Below the pieces are notes generated by a model, which saw nothing but the letters and a program-made list of their open reading frames with translations, did not search any database and had not been told where the DNA came from. Made by a program: the position numbers and the translations under genes. Below are positions 14,082 through 21,572 of a stretch of DNA of 32,041 bases, piece by piece (positions within the stretch are counted from its first letter, which is position 1; every line of letters starts with the position of its first letter). The stretch is from the NCBI GenBank assembly GCA_016200345.1, contig JACQEX010000112.1, forward strand, positions 1 through 32,041. Reading direction: 5' to 3'. The stretch is from Nitrospinota bacterium. GTDB taxonomy: Bacteria; Nitrospinota_A; UBA7883; JACRGQ01.

Positions 14082-16768
14082 TCTTCCCCCGCTTTATATT
14101 CCTTAAATCCTTCAACCAACTGCCGAAACGTAACGGGCTTATACTTGTTGAAACTTTCCATGTCCACATAAACAAAATCAAATTTTTTGTCCTTTTGGAC
14201 TCGGCTGATATCCTCGCACCACTGGCGTAAGCGCGCCATTTTTCGCGGAACATCCAATTCTTCCTGACCCTTGGTCTCGACGATGAATAATTCCTTTTCG
14301 GATACTTTCACGAAAAAATCAGGGTGATAGTTGGAGATATCGCCGTCCGCGTTCACATAATCCAACTTAAAATTCACGGCAAAATAGTTTTTGGCAAAGG
14401 AAACGACATCCTCGCAGTCATCCAGCCAACGGGCAAAAAGTAGCTCGAAATTACTGTCGCCCACGATTTTGTTAAAAACACTTTTTCGGGGAATCAAATA
14501 CCCCTGATTTTTGGGCGCGAATGGACGGGTTTGCCGGAGTTTAATTGTGTCGTGAATCCTTGCGTCCCCCTTTGACCGAATTGTAAGGGCGTTGATTGCT
14601 TTTTTAAATGTCTCGACTATGGTTTTAGAGACTACCATTTCCGATAAATTCCTCAGCGTGTTTGGGTTTTCAAGTGCCACCTTTTCCACAAAAAGGCTGT
14701 CTTGGATAAAGTACTTTATCTTCCCGTACAGAACATCGTAGCCGCTTACTAGCCGAAGGTCTTTCATAATTGTTTGGGCAAAATATCCTATGACGCTTTG
14801 ATAATCCGCGATTCCAGCCGAATCCAAGATGGTGGTGTGCGTCACTTCGTCGGTGGTGATATCCTTGAACACAATCTCCCTCTGTTCTTCTTCACTGAAT
14901 TTTTTATATGCCACCTTCTCATGGCCTAGAGCACCCTCGTCCAAATCAGCCAGGTTTTTATACTCCCTGTAAACGCTTGGTGTCATAACAGGTATTTCGA
15001 TGTCCAACCCATCAATATCCTTTTTGGGATTTTCCTTGTCTATCTCCACCACCAACGGTGCGTTGGCCTGGGGGCCTTCGCCCATCGGTTTCCGCTCAAG
15101 AACCACACCCTCGGCCTGGATGGACTCCACGAACTCCATAAATGCCGTAGTGCCTACAACGCTGACGTATTCCTCAACCTCGCCCTGGTACATCTTACGC
15201 AAACCGCGGCCAAGGGTTTGCTCCGGAAGAATATTGCTTGTTGCGGCATAGGCTCTCAGACCGACAATGGTTGTTACGTTGCGAACATCCCAACCTTCTT
15301 TTAGCATCATGACGGAGACAATTGCCTTGTACGGACTGTCCCAAGTGTCAATGCCATTGGCTTGTTTGCGCAAAAGTTCCAACTCGTCTTTATTCTTCCC
15401 CGTGGCAGATTCAGAAATCTCCCCGTTATTTTTTGTATGAATCACCAAAACAGAATCCTTCAGGTCGGGGTAGTTCCCCTCCAAATATCCGGCCACGTCG
15501 TCGCAGTTTCTTGTGTCGTCCGTCATAACGAATAGAATGGCCTTTTCCCCAAGTTTCTCGTGCTCGATATATGCCTTGCGCCATTCAATGACCCCCAAAT
15601 TTATGTAGTCGGCGTACTTTTCGATGAACTTTGCGCTTTTTTGTTCGACAAGTTTCGCCCTGCTCGGCGCATCTGGAAGCACGGGGTGCTTTACAACGTT
15701 CTGGGAGATCGCCTCCACCAATGGATAATCCGCCACCGTCTGCACGAAAATCGCCCCGTTGTTGTGCTTGGGCGTGGCCGTCACGTCAATTTGCAGGGAC
15801 AAAGAATCGCCTTTAAGTCTAAGCCTGTTGTGAATATCCTCGATTGATTTGAACCACGCCATACGCGGGTCGTGGATGTGGTGCGCCTCGTCGTTTAAAA
15901 CAACAAGCTCGTCAATATCCCGAACTATAAGCCCAAGGTCAACCTTTGAGTCGGTAGTCGCCCCGGTGGGACGCTTTCCCAGAAAATAATCCATGGTGTC
16001 CTCGTCGTCCGGCGAAGGCGGAATATCCTCGCCGCTATAAATGCGGTGGATATTTGTGAGAAAAATGTTCCCGGTTGGGCGGGTTATCCGAACTTCGTCC
16101 TGAATATGGAGCGTAAGCTGAAAATCATCCCGCCAGTTGCGCCCGTCATGTCCGTTGTCAGGCAGAACAGGGTCTTTGAAAAAAATTCCTAGTCCGTCAA
16201 AATCTTTTCGTATGCGGTCAAGCACTATGATGTTAGGGGCGATGACCAGAAAATTCCGAGCCATTTCCGAATCCGGCTCGTACAACTTGTGAAAAAAACT
16301 CCAAGCCAGAACAAGGCTCATTACCTTGGTTTTGCCGGAACCGGTCGCCATCTTTACGACAAAACGCCGCCAAGTCTCGTCGAATTGTCCCGTAGTGACC
16401 GCGCCAGAGCTATCAAAACGCATAAGGTCGTATTTATCCTTAACCCCCGCCACATCGTAAAGGTAAATGATTGTTTCCAAGGCTTCCCGTTGGGCGAAGT
16501 AATACTGGAACTCAGCCATGTTTCCGTTTACATCGGGCGCCGGATGGGGCGTATTAAACCACCAGTTGAGCAGGCTCCGGCTTGTATCGGTGGCTTTTGC
16601 GTAACCGTTGTCCCGCCATTGTTTAACCCGTTTCCGTAATTCCGGCACCAAAGGCGGCATCAGTTTTTCGGAGGTTGAGGCGCGTAATGCCTCGTCCGCC
16701 GGAAACCAACGGATAGCCGGGTCTAAAATTACGTGGGGGGAGGATGGGAATTTAGGGTGCAATGCCAT
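14069..16768 (-). CDS. Type III restriction Res-like helicase-nuclease
   Basis: This 899-residue SF2 helicase and endonuclease has Walker A ATGSGKT (141-147), DEAH (293-296), TATP (330-333) and an arginine-finger motif QTLGRGLRK (517-525). A C-terminal PD-(D/E)xK nuclease has PD at 816-817 and ETK at 831-833. This is the layout of type III restriction Res subunits, which translocate on DNA and cut after meeting unmodified sites. It starts 4 nt after the DuOB-like gene and its end overlaps the SEC-C gene. The Mod partner is three genes upstream, not adjacent, which is unusual. All core motifs are intact, so it is probably active. Confidence 0.92.
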   Translation of the reverse strand: MALHPKFPSSPHVILDPAIRWFPADEALRASTSEKLMPPLVPELRKRVKQWRDNGYAKATDTSRSLLNWWFNTPHPAPDVNGNMAEFQYYFAQREALETIIYLYDVAGVKDKYDLMRFDSSGAVTTGQFDETWRRFVVKMATGSGKTKVMSLVLAWSFFHKLYEPDSEMARNFLVIAPNIIVLDRIRKDFDGLGIFFKDPVLPDNGHDGRNWRDDFQLTLHIQDEVRITRPTGNIFLTNIHRIYSGEDIPPSPDDEDTMDYFLGKRPTGATTDSKVDLGLIVRDIDELVVLNDEAHHIHDPRMAWFKSIEDIHNRLRLKGDSLSLQIDVTATPKHNNGAIFVQTVADYPLVEAISQNVVKHPVLPDAPSRAKLVEQKSAKFIEKYADYINLGVIEWRKAYIEHEKLGEKAILFVMTDDTRNCDDVAGYLEGNYPDLKDSVLVIHTKNNGEISESATGKNKDELELLRKQANGIDTWDSPYKAIVSVMMLKEGWDVRNVTTIVGLRAYAATSNILPEQTLGRGLRKMYQGEVEEYVSVVGTTAFMEFVESIQAEGVVLERKPMGEGPQANAPLVVEIDKENPKKDIDGLDIEIPVMTPSVYREYKNLADLDEGALGHEKVAYKKFSEEEQREIVFKDITTDEVTHTTILDSAGIADYQSVIGYFAQTIMKDLRLVSGYDVLYGKIKYFIQDSLFVEKVALENPNTLRNLSEMVVSKTIVETFKKAINALTIRSKGDARIHDTIKLRQTRPFAPKNQGYLIPRKSVFNKIVGDSNFELLFARWLDDCEDVVSFAKNYFAVNFKLDYVNADGDISNYHPDFFVKVSEKELFIVETKGQEELDVPRKMARLRQWCEDISRVQKDKKFDFVYVDMESFNKYKPVTFRQLVEGFKEYKAGEEWGI

Positions 16769-16772
16769 GTCC

Positions 16773-17609
16773 CTACCCCTTAAACAGAGAACCTTGCAAT
16801 GTCACAGGTGGATAGAAAACGCCAATAATAACAAACGGGTTTTTTGCCCAGCCGTGGAATTGACGAGTTGTCCCTAGAAATAAAGAGATGTCCTTTTTTG
16901 AAAACTCTTCAAAGTATTTTTTGCGGACTAGGCCAATGGCGTCATGTTCATTCCCCTCGCATTGCTTGAGACAATTCCAGTACAAGGCACCTATTTCCCA
17001 ATCCTCAATCATAAGCGTGCTTTCCTTGCCGTTACAGTCTTTGAACCTGTAGGAGAACTTGTAAGGCAATTTATCAACTATTGCAAACTCCTTTTTGACC
17101 TCGTCTTCCGATTGAAAAAGTGAAAGCTGGCTCGCCTTGGCCTTCAAGGTATCCAAGCTGTCCTTGTCCCATTCACGAGTCGTTTTTTCGACTACGAACT
17201 CCAAAATCTCGGAAGGTTTGAAAATGGCGATAGACAGTTGATTGTCGTCTGCCCTTTTTATTAAGGCCTCTAAATCCGAAAACGCGTCGTTTTTCTCAAA
17301 AACAATACGTTTTCGCTCAGCCCAAGCCTGCTCAGTCCCAACAGGCTCCCCGATTAACTGCACCTTCGAGATATCCGTAATCTTATAGCTCTCCGGCCTT
17401 GGATCACTTTCATTTTTTACCAAGGGCAACTCCATCCACTGGTATTTCTTATACCTATTATCGTAATCCAACTTCCTGAACGGCAAGGGATAAACGCGAA
17501 CCCAACTTCCATCGTCAAGGATTCCGGCCGTGCAAACAAGCTCGGCATATTTATTGGAAAGTGTGGGGTATGTCTTTACCGTAATGAACACTTTACGCAT
17601 TGTGCTCAT
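16773..17609 (-). CDS. DuOB-like (dual OB-fold) protein in defence operon
   Basis: This 278-residue protein begins MSTMRKVFITVKTYPTLSNKYAELVCTAG and continues with GSWVRVYPLPFR and KYQWMELPLVKNESDPRPESY. That pattern resembles the dual OB-containing family that has been linked by comparative genomics to prokaryotic conflict systems. It ends near WAKNPFVIIGVFYPP. OB folds usually bind single-stranded nucleic acid, so DNA or nucleotide sensing is plausible but unproven. The ATG at 17609 overlaps the TGA of the DUF488 gene (ATGA), which decides the start over the longer frame from 17660. The family name is from memory. Confidence 0.72.
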   Translation of the reverse strand: MSTMRKVFITVKTYPTLSNKYAELVCTAGILDDGSWVRVYPLPFRKLDYDNRYKKYQWMELPLVKNESDPRPESYKITDISKVQLIGEPVGTEQAWAERKRIVFEKNDAFSDLEALIKRADDNQLSIAIFKPSEILEFVVEKTTREWDKDSLDTLKAKASQLSLFQSEDEVKKEFAIVDKLPYKFSYRFKDCNGKESTLMIEDWEIGALYWNCLKQCEGNEHDAIGLVRKKYFEEFSKKDISLFLGTTRQFHGWAKNPFVIIGVFYPPVTLQGSLFKG

Positions 17610-18499
17610 AAATGGACGGCCTTGATGTCTCTTGCGCCTTCCATATATTCGCTGATGCAATTTCTATGACACGATTCGGGCCTTTTCTCAAAACATGTAA
17701 GCGCGACCCGTTTATGTCGGTCAAGCACTCTACCAAGCGTTTCCAAACTTTCTTTTTTCTGTAGCAACGATTTTTTATAGGTTTCAAATAATTCTTTGTA
17801 ATCGGATTCCGTCTCCAGATTCTTTCGGTATTCCGATTGTATGCCGAGCTCGGGGATATGCAAATATTTAATTCCAAGCTTGGGCAACTGGGCGCTTAAA
17901 TTACCCTTTGAAAAACCAAACTTCATGCTCAAAGGGTTCCTACGGACATCACACAATAAACGCACATTACGCCTAATTAGCTGGTTGGCGTATTTCTCAA
18001 AAGACAGCCCTTCGTAGCCGATGGTAAAAAGCTCTTCCGTCTCAACCCATAAATTGTTTTTGGCTTGCAGGACTTTTTCATAGGACGAGGCGTCCAATAT
18101 CTCCTCGGCAACTCTGCTGTTTATAGCGTAGTAAGGGTATTGCCCATATACATGACGTATTAATTTTGTGCCGCGATAATCCTTGTACTTTTTTACGAAA
18201 CCTTCAACCAAGTCCCCTTCATCAATTGTCATCCCGGAGGGATTTTTCACCAACCGAATATCCTTGCCCTCCGTCTTAAGCCAACCTCTAGACTCCAACA
18301 ATACGGCGTCCGAATGCGCCTGAAAGGAGTAACAACCATAATGGTAAGGAACAAAATCATAATTGAGGCTGTGGGTTTCTTGTTGCCATAAAAATAGCAA
18401 CTTCTGCAAATCAATTTTTGACAAGAGCCCCCCCGCCAGTTCCAAAAGAACCAGCAGGAAGCGTTGCCTATGGTATTTTGGCTTCCCAAGCGTCGTCAT
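17606..18499 (-). CDS. Fusion of an N-terminal SocA/Panacea-like domain with DUF488
   Basis: This 297-residue, two-part protein has an N-terminal region (about 8-90) with IDLQKLLFLWQQE and YDFVPYHYGCYSFQ. The pattern resembles the DUF4065/SocA (Panacea-type) antitoxin fold. The C-terminal part (about 158-290) is a clear DUF488 domain: TIGYEGLSFEKY, CDVRRNP at 183-189, and a CFEKRPESCHR motif at 269-279. DUF488 has conserved Cys/His residues but no assigned biochemistry. Both gene ends overlap neighbours by 4 nt (ATGA), with the methyltransferase upstream and the DuOB-like gene downstream, which argues for a stoichiometric role in the system. Confidence 0.8.
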   Translation of the reverse strand: MTTLGKPKYHRQRFLLVLLELAGGLLSKIDLQKLLFLWQQETHSLNYDFVPYHYGCYSFQAHSDAVLLESRGWLKTEGKDIRLVKNPSGMTIDEGDLVEGFVKKYKDYRGTKLIRHVYGQYPYYAINSRVAEEILDASSYEKVLQAKNNLWVETEELFTIGYEGLSFEKYANQLIRRNVRLLCDVRRNPLSMKFGFSKGNLSAQLPKLGIKYLHIPELGIQSEYRKNLETESDYKELFETYKKSLLQKKESLETLGRVLDRHKRVALTCFEKRPESCHRNCISEYMEGARDIKAVHL

Positions 18500-20742
18500 A
18501 CCTTCACTTCCACGATTTTCATTGTATCATTGCCAAAAATATCCACCACCTTTACGGCAATCTTGCGCCGCCCGGAAGTGCATTCGTGAAATGCGCTGGT
18601 TAATTCCAGCGAACGGTCTTTCTTTGTGCGGAAAGATTGCCACTCGTTCTCGAAAACGTAATCCCCCGTCCAGACTTCCTCGCACTCCCCGCTGTCCGCG
18701 TTTTTAAATCGGATAATCTCCCGCTTGCTTTCAAAATCGAAGTCCACCGACCAATAATCAATCCAGTCCGTCCATTTTTTAGTCAGCTTCTCGCGGGTGA
18801 TGACGCCGTCCTTGTCCTTGCTAACTTTGACTATCTGCCCCTTCTCGACCACTATCTTGCTCCCCTTCTCCTTAAGGTCGGCCTCTGCCGATTTTATGGA
18901 GCCTTGGGAATAGAACACCGAAAAGTCGGTCAGCTCCACCGCCACCTTACCCTTCTTGACGTGCGGCTTCACCTCGATGTAGGAAACATCGTGGAATACC
19001 ACTTGATTTTTCTCAACTGCACGTTTGTCGAACACGTCGGCAGGGATGTATTTGGGGGCGATGTCTATCCCCTTAGATTTCGCCTCGTCCAGCACGTTGG
19101 GGAACAAGCCCATTTCGAATTCAAAGCCAAGGATGTCCACCTTGGTTATGTGCTTTTTTCGGCACTCAAGAATAATCTCTTCTACGAATCGGCGCGTGAC
19201 GGGCATATTGACCGGCCCCACCACCACAAGCCGCCCCGCCTTTTTACCGTGGAATGTCTGAAAGCCCTCGGTCTTCTCTGCCCGATAGGCCTTAAGGATA
19301 AGATCAAGGAATGCCGCCTCTTTCTCCTCCAACTGTTTTTGTTGCCCGGCTTCCCGCAAGTTTGGATTGACGCCGATGTAGAGTTGCCGTTCGTACTTGC
19401 CGAGATTAAGGATTTCAAATGCGCGATAGGTTTTGTCTTCTGCTTTCAATTCCCGCTGTACGCCGATAATCCGTTTGCGGGTTGTGTGAATGGCAAACTT
19501 ACCCAGGTCGCTGACAATCCACTTGCGCCCAAGCTTCTCCGCCACGGCCGCAACGGTGCCCGAACCGCCGAAAAAGTCGGCCACAATGTCCCCCTCGTTG
19601 GACGAGGCTTTGATGATTCGCTCCAATAGTGCCTCCGGTTTCTGAGTGGGGTAATCGTGTCGTTCTTGAGCTTGAGAATTGATTGCAAAAATATCTGTCC
19701 ATAAGCTAGAAACAGCCAACCCAGGCATTTCGTCTAAGTACCGCTTGATTCTTGGCATGCCTTCGCGCGTGTAATATAGTTTATTTTTCCGTTCTAGTTC
19801 TTGCATATTGTCTTGAGTGTATGACCACATTCGTCCAGAAGGCGGGTACTTTCTTTTCCATTGATACCGTCCTGAATCGCTTCCGTGTGATGGTGCAGTA
19901 ACATTATCATCCATAAACCGCCTTCCATCAGGATCCATGTGTTTGTAACGGGTGTCGGCATATTCGTTGCTGTACGGCGTATGAACAGGATTGAAAAGAA
20001 CCCTTGAAGTCTTGCAATAGTAGAATATCGTCTCATGAACGTTGCCAAAGGATTGCGAATCACTATGGGCCGTTGTACGTTTCCAAATTATTTCGCTCCT
20101 AAAACGTTGCGACCCGAATATTTCGTCCATCACGGCCTTGATTAGGTGGCTGACCTGCCAACCACTATGCACGTAAATACTGCCGTCCTCGGCCAGCAAG
20201 TCTCGCATCAGCGCAAGTCGCTCGTAAATCATGGCAATAAAGGAATCCGCCCCTTTGCCCCAAGTGTCCCGGTAGGCTAGTTCCTCCATGATGTTTGGTT
20301 TCTTGGTGAAGGTGTCGCCGCCAATCTCGATATCCATAGAAAAGTCGGCGCCAACGTCAAACGGGGGGTCTATGTATATGAGCTTTAATCCCCCCTGCTT
20401 CTCTATTTCCTCCCGTAGCGGGCCGTTCTTCAGGCTGGAAAGGATTAGTTTGTTGTCGCCCCAGATTAGCTTGTTCGTCCACCCTTTTAACTGCCTGCCT
20501 GATACCGCATCGAACAAACCGGGCTGTAGTTTAACTTCTTTCTCCGAACGCGGCTCATCCACCTGCTCGATTATCTGGAATGGCAGAACAATGTTACAAA
20601 CTTCGCCTGTCTTGCCGTTCCAGACCAATTCCACTTCCCGCTTTTCGTCGAACAGGAGAAAGCGATATTTTTCCGGCAACGGTTTCCCCGCCTCAATAAA
20701 GCGGACAATCTCCTGTTTCTCCTGATCCGTCAGCCTTGCCAT
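18496..20742 (-). CDS. Type III-like Mod DNA methyltransferase (beta class)
   Basis: This 748-residue amino-methyltransferase has catalytic DPPF at 125-128 preceding the SAM-binding DFFGGSGT at 389-396, with YPTQKP between them. The order IV before I is that of beta-class enzymes, including type III Mod. The long insert between the two motifs and the C-terminal half likely hold target recognition. Predicted product is N6-methyladenine. It opens the five-gene operon with a GGGGGAAG site 1 nt upstream of the ATG. I saw no simple-sequence tract that would make it phase-variable. It should protect host DNA from the Res-like nuclease encoded downstream. Confidence 0.93.
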   Translation of the reverse strand: MARLTDQEKQEIVRFIEAGKPLPEKYRFLLFDEKREVELVWNGKTGEVCNIVLPFQIIEQVDEPRSEKEVKLQPGLFDAVSGRQLKGWTNKLIWGDNKLILSSLKNGPLREEIEKQGGLKLIYIDPPFDVGADFSMDIEIGGDTFTKKPNIMEELAYRDTWGKGADSFIAMIYERLALMRDLLAEDGSIYVHSGWQVSHLIKAVMDEIFGSQRFRSEIIWKRTTAHSDSQSFGNVHETIFYYCKTSRVLFNPVHTPYSNEYADTRYKHMDPDGRRFMDDNVTAPSHGSDSGRYQWKRKYPPSGRMWSYTQDNMQELERKNKLYYTREGMPRIKRYLDEMPGLAVSSLWTDIFAINSQAQERHDYPTQKPEALLERIIKASSNEGDIVADFFGGSGTVAAVAEKLGRKWIVSDLGKFAIHTTRKRIIGVQRELKAEDKTYRAFEILNLGKYERQLYIGVNPNLREAGQQKQLEEKEAAFLDLILKAYRAEKTEGFQTFHGKKAGRLVVVGPVNMPVTRRFVEEIILECRKKHITKVDILGFEFEMGLFPNVLDEAKSKGIDIAPKYIPADVFDKRAVEKNQVVFHDVSYIEVKPHVKKGKVAVELTDFSVFYSQGSIKSAEADLKEKGSKIVVEKGQIVKVSKDKDGVITREKLTKKWTDWIDYWSVDFDFESKREIIRFKNADSGECEEVWTGDYVFENEWQSFRTKKDRSLELTSAFHECTSGRRKIAVKVVDIFGNDTMKIVEVKV

Positions 20743-20772
20743 TCTTCCCCCAATTACATTAGTGTGAATCTT

Positions 20773-20800
20773 ATCATAATTGTTTTCGTCGGCACGGCAA
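20773..20800 (-). promoter_or_regulatory. promoter of the five-gene defence operon
   Basis: On the minus strand, TTGCCG and TATGAT are 16 nt apart. The -10 lies about 30 nt before the methyltransferase ATG. A perfect hairpin abuts the upstream side. Confidence 0.5.
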
Positions 20801-20804
20801 TATT

Positions 20805-20824
20805 GGGCGACACGATTGTCGCCC
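20805..20824. other. perfect hairpin between rsmG and the defence operon
   Basis: The arms GGGCGACA and TGTCGCCC enclose loop CGAT. It lies just after the rsmG stop and 4 nt upstream of the operon's -35. There is no T-run, so it could be an operator or a terminator of a non-canonical type. Confidence 0.5.
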
Positions 20825-20831
20825 CCACCAG

Positions 20832-21389
20832 TTATAAAGGGAGGATAAATCGGAAGGGGTCGGCAAACTCGTTGCCGGGGAGCGGCTCGAAACGCGCGTC
20901 AGGCTCGAACGGTTTCGACGAATGGTGAAGGATCACAAGACCGCCCGGTTTCAAAAATCCGGCGGAACAGGCAAAAACCTCCTCCCGTACAACGGCGCGG
21001 GAAACAACCACGTCCCCCGTCCCGGCATAGTCCGCCTGCTTGCAAAGCTTTTCCACCCTCCCCCTAACGACGCGGACGTTGGAGAGTTTCAGCATCCCGG
21101 AGACGTGCGATAAAAACGAGCATTTTCTCTGGTCGGAATCCACCAGCAAAAACTCCGCGTTCGGGCGGTTGATGGCCAAAATTATTCCGGGGATGCCGCC
21201 GCCGGAGCCGACGTCGAACACCCTGCATTTTTCGGGGATAAAATCCAGCATCTCCACCGACGGTTTTATCAGCACGTCGGTAGCGTCCGTCTCCTTCACG
21301 CCGGTGAGGTTTATTTTGTTGTTCCACCGGTAAAGCTCCACCATGTAGGCGAACGCCCCCTTCTCCCAATCTTTTTCCATTTCACCCAT
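20832..21389 (-). CDS. rsmG: 16S rRNA (guanine-N7) methyltransferase RsmG
   Basis: This 185-residue SAM-dependent methyltransferase belongs to the RsmG (GidB) family, which modifies G527 of 16S rRNA. Seen directly: LYRWNNKINLTGV at the N-terminus, SAM motif VFDVGSGGGIPGI near residue 66, and VVSRAV near residue 128. It is somewhat shorter than many homologues (about 200-215 aa), because the C-terminus ends soon after the last strand. A second ATG at 21380 is an alternative start. It follows mnmG on the same strand, the classic mnmE-mnmG-rsmG order, but the pair is split by a 183-bp gap with an imperfect palindrome. Confidence 0.93.
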   Translation of the reverse strand: MGEMEKDWEKGAFAYMVELYRWNNKINLTGVKETDATDVLIKPSVEMLDFIPEKCRVFDVGSGGGIPGIILAINRPNAEFLLVDSDQRKCSFLSHVSGMLKLSNVRVVRGRVEKLCKQADYAGTGDVVVSRAVVREEVFACSAGFLKPGGLVILHHSSKPFEPDARFEPLPGNEFADPFRFILPL

Positions 21390-21407
21390 CCTAATTCGTG
21401 GAGGTTA

Positions 21408-21567
21408 AACACAGAGACACAAAGGCACAGAGAGGAAAATGGGTCGGATTTCCAACCCCTCCTGCACCTCCTCCCTTCGCACCCAAGACGGTGCAGGGAT
21501 GACACCTTGGAAAGGGGAGGAAAAACCTTTTCCCCGCACTATCTGTGTCTCCGTGCCTCTGTGGTTT
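21408..21567. repeat. MITE-like imperfect palindrome between mnmG and rsmG
   Basis: The outer arms at about 21410-21433 and 21543-21566 are inverted copies of a CACAGAG/GGCAC-rich sequence. Inner arms such as TGCACC (21463-21468) and GGTGCA (21490-21495) nest within. The whole block could fold into one long hairpin. No coding potential is seen. Confidence 0.55.
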
Positions 21568-21572
21568 TCCCA

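Noticed and set aside
18637-19629. 330-codon plus-strand frame opposite the Mod gene
   Set aside because: It lies entirely inside the methyltransferase coding sequence on the other strand, with no ribosome-binding site or family resemblance.
18496-20742. Phase-variable Mod gene
   Set aside because: No homopolymer or short tandem repeat tract was seen in the coding sequence or at its start.
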